A DNA stretch of 64,000 nucleotides from a virus. This document shows, piece after piece, positions 45,101 through 55,486 of the stretch (positions are counted from its first letter, which is position 1; every line of letters starts with the position of its first letter). Both the position numbers and the translations under genes were made by a program. Below the pieces are notes generated by a model that saw nothing but the letters and a program-made list of their open reading frames with translations, had not been told where the DNA came from and did not search any database. The DNA lies in IMG/VR virus record IMGVR_UViG_3300040801_001492, positions 37,446 through 101,445 of that record; one strand, 5' to 3'.

Positions 45101-46765
45101 TTACTGTTGAGTTGTTAATGCTAATTTATTATAAAGAGAAGGATTATTTCTTATAATTTGTATATATGTATTATACATATCAGGATTAGATTCTAATAAA
45201 GTTGATAAATAATTAACAAAAGAAGGTAAAATACTTGGTTTTAAATCTGATATATATCCTACTGTTTCTGCTACAGTACCTGGGTCTTGAACAAAAACAC
45301 GTGCTGATTTAGATTCATCATCTTTTGTTGTACCTGTAATACCTAACATAAGACCTGCTTCTGGATTCATTGCAAATTCTTGAACTTGAATATCATCTTC
45401 TATTTGTTTTAAATTATCTTTGCTAGTTTTTTCTACAGGTTCAAAAGCTTCCTGATCTCTTAATATACTAAACCCTTTCTGCATGGAACTATTAATTTGG
45501 GTATTTATTTTTTTAATATCTGTAATCATATCAGGATTAGCAGAAGCTATGTCGCTAAATTTCCAAGTCATTATACGTGTATCAGGACTACCATATCTAT
45601 CTTTCATTTTATCTACTAAACGCCTTCTTAAAGCATCGCCTGTAATTTGCTTTTGTTCTATATCACTTAATTTAGATGTAATTACATCTCCTATTCCTGG
45701 AATGTTACCAAATAAGGCTTTTGATGCAATTAATTGTGAAAACTTTTGTGAATCTTTTCTTACTTCCATCAGGTCATCCACAGAACTAATATCTTCTAAT
45801 CCTAATTCTTTACCTAATTCTCTAGCAGCTTCATTAGCTTCAGTTCTCCAGGCTGGATTAGTTATAAATTCCTTATCTTTTATATCTATACCAGCATATC
45901 CAGCTGGTATAATTGGATTAGCTCCTTCTGGTACATTATCTGCTTCTCTTGCAGCTATAGGAATATAATCAGGATTCTGCATATAATCAATTCTTGTCTG
46001 TCCTATAGCTGAATAAGCACCTTGCTGTATAGCATCCATTACTACATTCTGGTCTAGATTAGCTAACTCAGGCATACTAGCTTGTATTTGATTAACCATA
46101 GCCTGTCCTTCAGGAGTCTGTAGAAAGTCTCTAACCTGGTCTTCATCCTGAAAGCCATACTGTATAATAGATTGTATAAAAGGCTGATTAGCTGAACGTG
46201 ATAATCCAGCATCTCTTAGTGTTTTAGATAGATTACTAAATACTGCTTCTGAATTTTTAACAATATCATTCCTATTAATAGGAGTAAATCCAAAATCAGC
46301 TCCTTGCTGCCATTCATCAAAACCTACCTGAGCAGGATTCTTAGTTGATAGGAAGTTAGCACCTAACTGCTGCCTCATTTGATTATACTGGTCTACTGCT
46401 TGAACTTTTTGTTTGTTATATCTATAGAAAGGATGTGACCTTTCTTTGGCTATCATAGATACTAATTCAGGGGCTGCTGCACTATAATCACCTTTATATT
46501 TGTTTTGTACAACATCAGTAATACCTTCTTCGAAGTCTGATATTTTTTTCTCTAATAGATTAGGATCATAAGTCTCTAAATCACCTATACGTGCCTTTTC
46601 TTGAGCTACAGCACCTACGGCAGTATCAAAACGCTCTTGTCTGCCTGCTACAGCTTGTAAAAATTTATCTTCAGCTTCAGGATTATACATTGAATATATC
46701 TCTGATTCTCCTTGCTGTGCATACCTATAAGGATTATATCTACCTGAATAAAAGTTCTGTCTCAT
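45101..46765 (-). CDS. Virion cargo protein, 554 aa
   Basis: This is a Gln/Asn- and Ala-rich, largely helical protein. It begins MRQNFYSGRYNPYRY, then YNPEAEDKFLQAV, a start typical of crAss-like internal proteins. It lies between the 746-aa cargo gene, which it touches at one base, and the giant polymerase gene, one base away. It probably rides inside the tail or capsid and is ejected with DNA. No enzyme motif is seen. Confidence 0.65.
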   Translation of the reverse strand: MRQNFYSGRYNPYRYAQQGESEIYSMYNPEAEDKFLQAVAGRQERFDTAVGAVAQEKARIGDLETYDPNLLEKKISDFEEGITDVVQNKYKGDYSAAAPELVSMIAKERSHPFYRYNKQKVQAVDQYNQMRQQLGANFLSTKNPAQVGFDEWQQGADFGFTPINRNDIVKNSEAVFSNLSKTLRDAGLSRSANQPFIQSIIQYGFQDEDQVRDFLQTPEGQAMVNQIQASMPELANLDQNVVMDAIQQGAYSAIGQTRIDYMQNPDYIPIAAREADNVPEGANPIIPAGYAGIDIKDKEFITNPAWRTEANEAARELGKELGLEDISSVDDLMEVRKDSQKFSQLIASKALFGNIPGIGDVITSKLSDIEQKQITGDALRRRLVDKMKDRYGSPDTRIMTWKFSDIASANPDMITDIKKINTQINSSMQKGFSILRDQEAFEPVEKTSKDNLKQIEDDIQVQEFAMNPEAGLMLGITGTTKDDESKSARVFVQDPGTVAETVGYISDLKPSILPSFVNYLSTLLESNPDMYNTYIQIIRNNPSLYNKLALTTQQ

Positions 46766-49005
46766 TAGTCAGTATTTTCATAATATTTCAAACCTACATC
46801 ATATGGATCGCCTTTAAGCCAATTCCAAGTATTATAATCGTCAGGACGTGTTACTCTAGCATTAGGAGCTAACATCCTTAGTGTATCATATCCTCTACGA
46901 TAAGCGGCATTATCTGCAAAATAACTAGCTGCAGTCCTTGATAAGGCAGCTGCAGGATTACTAGCTACTCTCTGTGCCCTGTAAGCATTCTCTATCTCAG
47001 CATTCATAGCAGCTTCTTCAGCAGCTAACTGAGCATTAGTCTTATTAGCTTCCATGCGTAACATGGCATTAGTATTTACTTCATCTTGGAAGCTCTTAGA
47101 CCTACTCTGTCCTAATACTCTATTGACACCTGTATTAGCTGTAGTAGTAGTTCCTACTGTCTGTGTAGCATTAAGACCAGCATTACGAGCAGCCATAGCA
47201 TTCATTCTACGAGCCATAGTAGCATCTTCTTCCATTGTTAGTCTATCTCTAGCATAATTTACTCTTTCAGGAGCCATACGTCCTAAGTTAACTTTATTAG
47301 GCTTATTACGTGCTAAAGCTACGCTTTCTGCTATAGAACCAACACCTGATAATATATGTCCTAATGGACTAAGTGAAGGATTTTCTTCAGTACCACGTAC
47401 ACCTGCGTTAGGATCAATATCATCTTCCATACCTACTAAACTTGAAGTATCAATAGGAGCATTATCTAACCTAGGTGCTAATGGTTTAGGAGCTTCCACT
47501 CTATCTATAGTAGGAGCAGAGGCGGTAGGTGCAGTTAATGCATCATAGCTTCTTAAGGAAGCAAAATCAAATTCAGGTAATCCTATAGGCATATCTATAT
47601 TATAAGTTTGCATAAACCTTTCATTAGGACTAAGCTTTAAACGACTACCATAGTCTCTTTGCCCATATGGTATATATTCTGGTAAATCTATATAATTACC
47701 GTCTTGTTTCTTCGGAAGACATCCACCCTTCTTCATCTGAGTAGACTTCTCTTTCTCAGCATTATATAATTCTTGTGCTACTTTAGCATCAGTAAATTTT
47801 TTCTTTACAGCCTCATCAAGTAATGGATCAAATTTAGCCATACTTTGGTCTGTATTAAGTTTATATTTTTTACTCATCTTTCTTAAATCTTTAGCAAAAC
47901 CACTTTCTTCTGAGAAGACATAGGGAGCTTCTGCTTCAGGATCAAACCATACAACTTCTTTATCTTCGGTCATAGCTACTGGATGATTTTTAGTAATAGA
48001 TATAGGATTACCGTTCTTATCTACAGGAATACCACCACTTGAATCATCGTGTGAATCACCATCATAAGTTAACATACCGCCATATTTAGCTGTAGGTAAG
48101 TTATTTAATCTCATATTTAAATGTCTATTATGTTGCATTTCAGTTGCCATATCTTCTATACGCTTACGTTCACCTCTCTGTCCTAAGAAAGCTTGTGCTA
48201 ATCCAATGACACCAGTACCAATACCTTTCTTTAAAGCAGCAGTATTAGATTCCTTCATATAAGCATTAGGATCAATCCTACCACTATTTATCATATCCTG
48301 CATAGCCATATCGTTTTGACCAGCCCAAGTGTCAGTTAATTGCTCTGTTAGATTGATACCCATTGACATAAGGTTACCACCAAACTCATATTCAGGTTCC
48401 CAACCATGTGCTATAGCCTGAAAATATTTCTTTTGCTTATCTGTTAGTTGTCTTCCATGAGGTGGATTTTTTAACATCTCTTTAGCTTTTTGTGGTGATA
48501 TAGCTCCACCCTTAGCTTTATTCTCTATGATAGTATCATAATCATAAGCAGGATAGGCAAATTCCTTACCTGATGTTTTATCTATACCTGTAGTATATCT
48601 CTTTGGCTGCACAGGAAGAGTTTTAACATACTCAAATTCAGGGTATTTCTTATATACATCTGGTGTTAATTCATAACTTTGTCCTGACATTTCATATTTA
48701 TCAGGATACCTTTTAAATTCACTATATAGTGTTTTAGCAATCTCTAACGGATTAGTCTCCAAAGGAGCACTACTAATATCTAAATTATTGATAGGTTCAT
48801 CCAATAGAGGCCCCCCATCTTGTTTATCCCATTTACTAGCATTACGAGCAAAATTAGCTTTCTTCACCATAGCTGGTGAATATCTGCTTTTATTTGCTAA
48901 TACTGTCCTAGCAAACTCCTGTACACCTTTACCTCTCTTTTTAGCAGCCTTGGTAAAGGTACCTCTCTTAGAAGGTTTTATATTGATTTTACTTTTATTA
49001 GCCAT
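46765..49005 (-). CDS. Virion cargo protein, 746 aa
   Basis: The basic N-terminus KSKINIKPSKRGTFTKAAKK and the mid-domain GGMLTYDGDSHDDSSGGIPV...KEVVWFDPEAE..YVFSEE are recurrent in crAss-like proteins located after the muzzle gene. In the best-studied phage the syntenic product is a capsid/tail cargo protein. The start at 49005 (MANKSK) was chosen over a TTG at 49014 that lies within the promoter -7 box. It may be translated from a nearly leaderless mRNA. A Gly/Ala/Asn-rich C-terminal third follows. Confidence 0.75.
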   Translation of the reverse strand: MANKSKINIKPSKRGTFTKAAKKRGKGVQEFARTVLANKSRYSPAMVKKANFARNASKWDKQDGGPLLDEPINNLDISSAPLETNPLEIAKTLYSEFKRYPDKYEMSGQSYELTPDVYKKYPEFEYVKTLPVQPKRYTTGIDKTSGKEFAYPAYDYDTIIENKAKGGAISPQKAKEMLKNPPHGRQLTDKQKKYFQAIAHGWEPEYEFGGNLMSMGINLTEQLTDTWAGQNDMAMQDMINSGRIDPNAYMKESNTAALKKGIGTGVIGLAQAFLGQRGERKRIEDMATEMQHNRHLNMRLNNLPTAKYGGMLTYDGDSHDDSSGGIPVDKNGNPISITKNHPVAMTEDKEVVWFDPEAEAPYVFSEESGFAKDLRKMSKKYKLNTDQSMAKFDPLLDEAVKKKFTDAKVAQELYNAEKEKSTQMKKGGCLPKKQDGNYIDLPEYIPYGQRDYGSRLKLSPNERFMQTYNIDMPIGLPEFDFASLRSYDALTAPTASAPTIDRVEAPKPLAPRLDNAPIDTSSLVGMEDDIDPNAGVRGTEENPSLSPLGHILSGVGSIAESVALARNKPNKVNLGRMAPERVNYARDRLTMEEDATMARRMNAMAARNAGLNATQTVGTTTTANTGVNRVLGQSRSKSFQDEVNTNAMLRMEANKTNAQLAAEEAAMNAEIENAYRAQRVASNPAAALSRTAASYFADNAAYRRGYDTLRMLAPNARVTRPDDYNTWNWLKGDPYDVGLKYYENTD

Positions 49006-49011
49006 AATTTG

Positions 49012-49043
49012 CAAAGTTATAAATTAAAAATGAATTTTCCAAA
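49012..49043 (-). promoter_or_regulatory. Internal late-operon promoter, possibly leaderless
   Basis: On the minus strand TTTG (49043-49040), 20 nt, then TAACTTTG (49019-49012) forms a full Bacteroidota promoter. The cargo-gene ATG is at 49005, only 6 nt after the -7 element, so the transcript would start at or next to the initiation codon. It gives the cargo and polymerase genes their own transcription by host RNA polymerase. Confidence 0.8.
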
Positions 49044-49072
49044 TATTTTCGTATATATTTTATGTATGGTTT

Positions 49073-49089
49073 TCTTAGGTTTCCTAAGA
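49073..49089 (+). other. Perfect short hairpin after the muzzle gene
   Basis: TCTTAGG and CCTAAGA pair around a TTT loop. On the plus strand it is followed by TTTTTATT, like a terminator for antisense transcription. On the minus strand it lies 12 nt past the muzzle stop but without a T run, so it may instead be a weak terminator or an mRNA 3'-end protector. Confidence 0.5.
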
Positions 49090-49100
49090 TTTTTATTAGG

Positions 49101-52100
49101 TTATCTTAATTTTGTAGGAAAATAATACGTTGTTACATCTCCTAACTTGAAAGTATTATTATCACTATTATCATATGTTAACTTAACTTTCATGTAAGTA
49201 TCTCTAAATCTGCCGTTATCAGCAGCACTAAGTTTACCACCATTAGTATTATAGTGTCTTATATTATTATATCGCCATTCTCTAAATCTCCTTGATAAAG
49301 CGTTAGCAGTATCTGTCTCTATATCTAATGCACCTGTATACTGGTAACTTGTATATGCCTGCAGAGTACTGAATGTATCAGTTAACTGTTCTACTTCTGA
49401 AGCATTAAGAGATACAGACAGCCACTTCATCAAATCAAACCTAACAACTTCATGTTGTCTAGGATTAATAATTAATGTAATAGTTGAATCATCCGCAGAT
49501 GCCCCATAATAAGAAGCGTAATTACCTTCGTTATGTTTATGAAAAGCAGAATCTGATAAGACCAAGCTGTCTGGGTTCGATAGGAGCGTTTTCCTGAACC
49601 AAATGAAGTCTTTTGGTACATAGGTATAGAATCCAGTGAAAGTGTCTGTAAAGCCGTTAAAAACGATTACAGAGCTATCTATATCACTATTACCATCCTC
49701 TATGTAAAATAGTACTTCTCTATTAGCAGCATCATAACCTGTAATAGCATCATCAATAGTATTATTTTCGAAGTAAGACTTTAATCCTTTGGTATCTGAT
49801 AATGACTCTATCTTATCAGTAATACGTCTTATAGAGCAGTTATAGTCGTCTACATAATACAATCCTAAATCCGTTGGTATAATACCTTTATGAATAGAAG
49901 AACCTGATGTAGTACTGATATAGTCATACCTCTGAAGTACTCCACCTGTACCTAATCCTAAAGTTGAAGTGTTTTGTGTCTGTACAACTTCTCTTTCTAA
50001 TACAGATAGGAAAGATATAGCTTGTGGTTGAAAAGATATTACTCTATTATCTTTATGTAAGATACGTGTAATACCACCATATTGAGTATCTAAAATCAAA
50101 TGATTGGCTAATGAAAACTTAAGCCAGCTATCAGAATATTCATTCGGTGTTTTTAACTGAGAAGACATAACTTTAGTATCTTCTACTATAGTATCAGAGA
50201 AGCCAAATGGTTTAGGCATATACTGATGTGACATATCATAAGCCGAATAAGCATTATTATATCTATATAAGTTACCTACATTCTCAGGATAAGTGGTAGG
50301 AAACTGACTAATACCTATAGATTCTACTTCTGATAAATAATATAAAGGAACATCAGCAGCTGCGGCTCCTGTAGGATTAGTAAAATAATTAGTTAATAAG
50401 TCAGAACGGTAATTAAGATTAATACTTGTTTCTACAGGAAATTGTATTAAACTTTGAATAGACTTTCTTGAATCTCCTGTATCTTCTTCTTCATCTATAA
50501 AAGCATATAGGTATGAAAACATAGATATATATGTATCACCGCCATATGTAGTTGTATCTTGTGTACCGCCTGATGTATCTTTAGCTATAAATTCTCCACA
50601 AGGTATATAAGTATTAACACTTCTATTTTCAAAAGTATTACCACCATAAATAGAAGTGCCTAATGGTACTCTATAAACACCTAATATACCTTCATAAATA
50701 CCACCAGCATTAAACTTACTAGTATCTAATGTAGATGTTATATCTAAATTAATTAACATAGCTGTTCCTTTAAAACCGAAGCTAGAATCATTATTATAAA
50801 AATCACTTGTTCGGTTATAATAAGGTATACTATCTATTGTATGTGCAGGCGGGTCTTTAAATTCAGGAGTAGTTAATAACCACTCATCACTGCCTGCTCT
50901 AAACTCAGAACGTGTATTTGTACTAAATGTATGTATAGTAGCATCATCATAATAAAATACCCATGTTGTATCTTCGTTATCATCTACTAAAGTATGGTGA
51001 TCATCTAGAATACCAGGAAAATCTAAATTACCCAGAAATTCTAAAAAACCATTTTCAGACATGGACATGTTTTTATTAAAAACTACTTCTGGACAAACGA
51101 AGTCTACTAAATCTTGATTCATACCGTCTGATTTAGCATCACCTGCTACTTCAAATTCAGGTGGTGTATCATCATCAGCATCATATCTATCAATATCTAT
51201 TAAACAGAATGAACTATAATGTATATTTCCTGAATCATATTTAAAGGTAGGATTAATAAATCCCATGCCTTTAATAGTTTTATCATTGTCTTCCCTATTA
51301 ACACGTACTATTCTAAAACCTGATATTTCTGATTTAAAATCAGTAGGTAGTTCATCCCAGTCAATAGTAAATTTAACAGCTAATTTACTACCATTACCTG
51401 CAGACGCCATATAATTAAGTTCTTCCCAATTAGGTGTTCTAATATCAGCTATCCATTTAACAAACGAAGACCTACCATATGTATCATAGAAGACAATACC
51501 AAACCTATATACCTCATCTCTGGCATATCCTACTTCTTCATAAACTACTTCAGGATTATCATAGGCATCAGAATCAGCATCAGGTTTCCAGTAAGGAAAG
51601 CTAGTATCTGTATATTGTGTACCTAAATCAAATGTATCTGTAGCAAATTCATAGGAGATAAAAGGGCCTGTACCGCCTAAATCAGCCGTAGCAGGAGCAG
51701 CAACTATTTCTTGGTATTTATACTGATAACCTGAAGTATCATCATTAGATATATCATTATATGCATTATAACAATCGTCTTCTTCAGGTACTAAAGTATA
51801 ATCGGGGCCTGAGCCGCTGTCAATAATTATCTTATCAGAACTATCTTGATTAACCGCACATTCAGGTGTATTAGCAACTGATGTATAAGTATAATTATAA
51901 GTATACATCATTTCATCTACTACAATAGTACTAGCTGTACCTGTATAATTAGCAGAAGGTTCACTGCCAGGTAAATAACCAGTTCCTTGTATTATGATAT
52001 AATGAGAACCTAAATAATCACTATATGTAGTAGAAGATAATCCTGATAAATCTAATACAGCAGTATCAGTACCTCCATCAATATCTATAGTTAAAGAAGG

Positions 52101-53498
52101 CTGTAAATTACCTACAGAAGATGTTACTATCTCAGTAAAAACAAAATTTAATACTGCACCTCCTACAGGATTAGCTAAATCTTCCGCATCTACTTCTATA
52201 TATATTTGCCAATCTCCTGCTGTATTTAGATAAGTATTACCATTAGCTAATGTAGGATAATCATTACCATTAGCTGCCGCTACAGGATCGGTTGTTTCAT
52301 CTAGTGTCTCCGAACCATTAGTAGTAGTACCACTAGCTTTCCATGCCCAGCGATATGCCCTGGTATCTAGAAAATTCATAACACCTGCTCCTGCAGTATA
52401 AGTATCTAAATATAGTTGGTCTACATCAAACCATTCCTCAGTAATATTACCTGCTAAGAGATAATTATTTTTATTAACAAGAGTCTGTGGTATGAAATTA
52501 TTACGAAGTATCTGAAACTCTTCTAAAGCAAGCTCACCTATCTGATAACCATAATCAACAGCATAGATAGTATCACTGGCTATAGACATCTCAGTAACTA
52601 TACGTACAGTAGGTACATTACCATAAGCCTGATAATCTAAAGCTACAATACGTATCTTACTAAAATCAGAATAGTCACTTTCTAAACTAATAGTTATATT
52701 AACACATTTATTGGTATTCTCTTCGGGTTCACTACCACCAAACCTATTAGTATCAGATGAAGGGTACTCAGCCGAAGTAAGATTAAACATACCACTGGCG
52801 GGAGAAAACATAGTCTCCGTACCATTTACTGAATATAATTGGTAAGCATATTGTACCCTACCAGACTTAAGAATACCACCGGTACCTAGCTCTAAGTCAA
52901 TAGTACCATAAGTATGCTCAGGAAGAATCCTCAACCTATCAACATCAAGTGATTCTAAAGGATTAGTATCATCGTTATTTACTATATTAAGATGATAGAG
53001 GTTGTTATAACCATCAGTCCAGTATATCTTATGTACGGAGGAATTTTCGTAGTTAGCTACTATATCTTTAATAGGATAAGTTTCACTAAATCCTAGGTCT
53101 GATTTGTAAATTAAACTATCACATTTATTAGTACCACCATCATCATAAACAGCATAGGTGCCATTAAAGTAATAAGTATCTGTTAATACTATATTCTGAG
53201 CTTCTTCTAATTCATCAATAGGTATCTTATATATCCTATCAGGATTAGTTTCACCGCATGTAGTAATAATAATTAAATCGCTTCTAGATACTACCCATCC
53301 GAGAAGAGTTCCTGTATTAGGTATAGTAAATGAAGCTGAAGTACCAGGTGTATTAACTAAGTTACCTGAAGCTAATCCATCAGAATCATCTGATATAACT
53401 CTAAAATTCTCCAAATCAAAATAGTGAGTATTATCATATTTTGTTGGAGCAGTATCTTTATCTAATCCACCAATAAAAGTATTAACAAACTTTTCCAT
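49101..53498 (-). CDS. Muzzle-like tail protein, 1465 aa
   Basis: This is a very large beta-rich protein starting VNTFIGGLDKDTAP..YDNTHYFDLENFRV, the opening found in phage tail nozzle or muzzle proteins that close the tail tube. There is no signal peptide. The many YDD, TDT and GGT turns fit beta-propeller architecture. The gene starts at the stop of the 254-aa ring candidate (1-nt overlap) and precedes the cargo genes, which is the crAss001-type order ring proteins, muzzle, cargo, polymerase. The function is inferred from order and N-terminal pattern. Confidence 0.75.
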   Translation of the reverse strand: MEKFVNTFIGGLDKDTAPTKYDNTHYFDLENFRVISDDSDGLASGNLVNTPGTSASFTIPNTGTLLGWVVSRSDLIIITTCGETNPDRIYKIPIDELEEAQNIVLTDTYYFNGTYAVYDDGGTNKCDSLIYKSDLGFSETYPIKDIVANYENSSVHKIYWTDGYNNLYHLNIVNNDDTNPLESLDVDRLRILPEHTYGTIDLELGTGGILKSGRVQYAYQLYSVNGTETMFSPASGMFNLTSAEYPSSDTNRFGGSEPEENTNKCVNITISLESDYSDFSKIRIVALDYQAYGNVPTVRIVTEMSIASDTIYAVDYGYQIGELALEEFQILRNNFIPQTLVNKNNYLLAGNITEEWFDVDQLYLDTYTAGAGVMNFLDTRAYRWAWKASGTTTNGSETLDETTDPVAAANGNDYPTLANGNTYLNTAGDWQIYIEVDAEDLANPVGGAVLNFVFTEIVTSSVGNLQPSLTIDIDGGTDTAVLDLSGLSSTTYSDYLGSHYIIIQGTGYLPGSEPSANYTGTASTIVVDEMMYTYNYTYTSVANTPECAVNQDSSDKIIIDSGSGPDYTLVPEEDDCYNAYNDISNDDTSGYQYKYQEIVAAPATADLGGTGPFISYEFATDTFDLGTQYTDTSFPYWKPDADSDAYDNPEVVYEEVGYARDEVYRFGIVFYDTYGRSSFVKWIADIRTPNWEELNYMASAGNGSKLAVKFTIDWDELPTDFKSEISGFRIVRVNREDNDKTIKGMGFINPTFKYDSGNIHYSSFCLIDIDRYDADDDTPPEFEVAGDAKSDGMNQDLVDFVCPEVVFNKNMSMSENGFLEFLGNLDFPGILDDHHTLVDDNEDTTWVFYYDDATIHTFSTNTRSEFRAGSDEWLLTTPEFKDPPAHTIDSIPYYNRTSDFYNNDSSFGFKGTAMLINLDITSTLDTSKFNAGGIYEGILGVYRVPLGTSIYGGNTFENRSVNTYIPCGEFIAKDTSGGTQDTTTYGGDTYISMFSYLYAFIDEEEDTGDSRKSIQSLIQFPVETSINLNYRSDLLTNYFTNPTGAAAADVPLYYLSEVESIGISQFPTTYPENVGNLYRYNNAYSAYDMSHQYMPKPFGFSDTIVEDTKVMSSQLKTPNEYSDSWLKFSLANHLILDTQYGGITRILHKDNRVISFQPQAISFLSVLEREVVQTQNTSTLGLGTGGVLQRYDYISTTSGSSIHKGIIPTDLGLYYVDDYNCSIRRITDKIESLSDTKGLKSYFENNTIDDAITGYDAANREVLFYIEDGNSDIDSSVIVFNGFTDTFTGFYTYVPKDFIWFRKTLLSNPDSLVLSDSAFHKHNEGNYASYYGASADDSTITLIINPRQHEVVRFDLMKWLSVSLNASEVEQLTDTFSTLQAYTSYQYTGALDIETDTANALSRRFREWRYNNIRHYNTNGGKLSAADNGRFRDTYMKVKLTYDNSDNNTFKLGDVTTYYFPTKLR

Positions 53499-54262
53499 TA
53501 ATAATTACGTTTTGAGCCTGAATATTTAAATCCAGAATAAAAATGTTCCATATAAGGATGAGGTGCTTTCCATCTGTTAGCCAATGTCTGCATACGTGAT
53601 GCGTCGGGCATAAGACCAGCACCTTTAGCTGAACCTACATTGAATAAGTAATCCTGCCTTATTATTTCGTACTTTCTCTCACTAAGTAAATCCTGCATCA
53701 TCATCTTGAAAGCCATCCTTTCGGCACAATAACTTGTTACTGCCCTAAGATACTTAACATCATCAGGTAAGGTAGGAAGACCAGATTCTATATCTACAGG
53801 AAAAGCTTTGTAAGACAGCTCTACACGACCTGTAGTAAAAGCAGTATATATATAGTTACCCTGTGTTTTATATCTATATAGCTCAGGATAATTATCATCG
53901 AAAACAACAGTATAAAACTCCTCACCTGTAGCAGGATTAGTATCTGTTGCTACCTCTGTTTCGGTAGACATATATTCATTACTTGACAGGAAGAATAGGT
54001 CAGTTACTTCAGTCATCATAGTACCTGTAGTATACTCACGTACACCACTAAGCTGATACAGGTCGTGAGGAAGTAATCCTCTGTTCTCAGCTATAGTAAC
54101 TACATAATCCTGTACATCCTTTAAAGGGTCTAAAATACCTATTAGACCAACAGCTTTCCATATATATTCAGAAACACTTGTTTTATCTACCGATTGAAAA
54201 CCATATTCTTCATGTAGTTGTTCAATGATATATTCTATTGGTTGAACTTTACCGCTTATCAT
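53498..54262 (-). CDS. Tail ring / collar protein candidate, 254 aa
   Basis: The N-terminal half is helical (EYIIEQLHEEYGF, then YIWKAVGLIGI). The C-terminal half has the phrase VELSYKAFPVD..GLPTLPDDVKYLRAVTSYCAE, which is common in phage tail-completion and gp4-like adaptors. Together with the upstream 178-aa and 235-aa proteins it forms a three-gene set expected to stack as rings below the portal. It shares single-base overlaps with both neighbours. Confidence 0.7.
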   Translation of the reverse strand: MISGKVQPIEYIIEQLHEEYGFQSVDKTSVSEYIWKAVGLIGILDPLKDVQDYVVTIAENRGLLPHDLYQLSGVREYTTGTMMTEVTDLFFLSSNEYMSTETEVATDTNPATGEEFYTVVFDDNYPELYRYKTQGNYIYTAFTTGRVELSYKAFPVDIESGLPTLPDDVKYLRAVTSYCAERMAFKMMMQDLLSERKYEIIRQDYLFNVGSAKGAGLMPDASRMQTLANRWKAPHPYMEHFYSGFKYSGSKRNY

Positions 54263-54798
54263 TATTCAAAAAAATTAAGGTGGTTTACTTTACTTGCTCT
54301 ACTTAGTATCTGATCGTTTGTTCTTGTCATATCAATATAATATGCTGTTTGATTAGGTACAGTCGAAGTAAGCTTCTCCCAGTACCATACATACCTATAA
54401 CCATCTGTATGTTCATTAAGCTCTCTTATAACAGGTTTATTTTTTATTTTTTTTAACTCTTCAGAAGACATACCTGGATAACGTTCTTGCCATAGTTTCT
54501 TAGTGGCTTTCCAGTCAATAGATAATCTACGTGTATCTAATTCACCGTTCTCATTGATAGTAGGCTCAACATATTTTTTCTTTATACGAAGATAGCCTAA
54601 ATTAGCCGGTAACCTAAACTGTAGATTATCCAACACTATCATCTTAGCTATCTCAGTGAATACTTCCTTGTATAAAGCCTTTACTTGCTTTTTAGATAAA
54701 TAACTCTTATCTTTATATAAAGACTTATAGTATTTGTAAATATCATCAAAGCTATAATCAGCTATTACTCTACTCTTACCTCTTCTGTACGCTAGCAT
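54262..54798 (-). CDS. Ring / collar protein candidate, 178 aa
   Basis: The segment YYKSLYKDK...VFTEIAKMIVLDNLQFRLPANLGYLRIKKK (about residues 20-75) is a conserved pattern in neck or tail adaptor proteins of large phages of Bacteroidota. The start at 54798 (MLAYRRGK) was chosen over a longer frame that runs deep into the upstream gene; the remaining overlap is 23 nt. It ends with a basic and aromatic tail. The precise ring position is unknown. Confidence 0.65.
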   Translation of the reverse strand: MLAYRRGKSRVIADYSFDDIYKYYKSLYKDKSYLSKKQVKALYKEVFTEIAKMIVLDNLQFRLPANLGYLRIKKKYVEPTINENGELDTRRLSIDWKATKKLWQERYPGMSSEELKKIKNKPVIRELNEHTDGYRYVWYWEKLTSTVPNQTAYYIDMTRTNDQILSRASKVNHLNFFE

Positions 54799-55483
54799 TA
54801 CTATCCGATTGTAAATTATCTTCACTATCATCTTTCTTATCCTCAGCCTGCATAAGAGTAAGACCAAATTTTTCCTGCACAATTAATGTCTTCAGCTGGT
54901 CTATCATTGATTTATTGATAGGATATTCATCATCATATGTCCATGTAGCATCAGCAAACTGTGCTGCCTCAATAGGGTTTTGAAAAACCCCTCTTATATG
55001 TACATATGTATTTGTTAGGTGATAACCTGATTTGCTTATCAAGTATAACCTCTCACCCATAGTAAAGGCATATACCATATGAGAGTTGAAGTGTCCATTA
55101 CCAGATACTAAAGCCTGCTCATAAGGAACAACCTTATAATGCTCTGTAAGCTTATCAGGAGGCCCCACACGTGTAAACGTGCCTGTGCCATCCCTACGCT
55201 CTATAGTAGCTGGTATATCAACTGCTGTACGTAGCATATACCTATAATCAGTTATACTTAAATCATTAGCTGATACTTGTTCAAGAGCTACTGTACCTAA
55301 GTCCTGTACAATATTATTATCTATACCTGTAAAAGGCTTAGTAAAGGCTTGTTTAAGTAGACGTGCTCTCTGTGACTGAATCCAGTCTATAACTAGCCTT
55401 CTATCTACAGGATCGGTTAACTTAAGCTGTGCTCTTCGTAACTCTAATAATTCAAATACTAACTGATTTAATGTTGTTGTCAT
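54776..55483 (-). CDS. Ring / neck protein candidate, 235 aa
   Basis: The N-terminal helices (NQLVFELLELRRAQ, IDWIQSQRARLLKQAF) and following beta-rich part with GVFQNPIEAAQF fit a crAss-like ring protein that docks near the portal. The C-terminus is acidic and disordered. It is the first of three overlapping genes leading to the muzzle. The call rests on gene order. A scaffold or chaperone role is less likely. Confidence 0.6.
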   Translation of the reverse strand: MTTTLNQLVFELLELRRAQLKLTDPVDRRLVIDWIQSQRARLLKQAFTKPFTGIDNNIVQDLGTVALEQVSANDLSITDYRYMLRTAVDIPATIERRDGTGTFTRVGPPDKLTEHYKVVPYEQALVSGNGHFNSHMVYAFTMGERLYLISKSGYHLTNTYVHIRGVFQNPIEAAQFADATWTYDDEYPINKSMIDQLKTLIVQEKFGLTLMQAEDKKDDSEDNLQSDSNASVQKR

Positions 55484-55486
55484 GTT

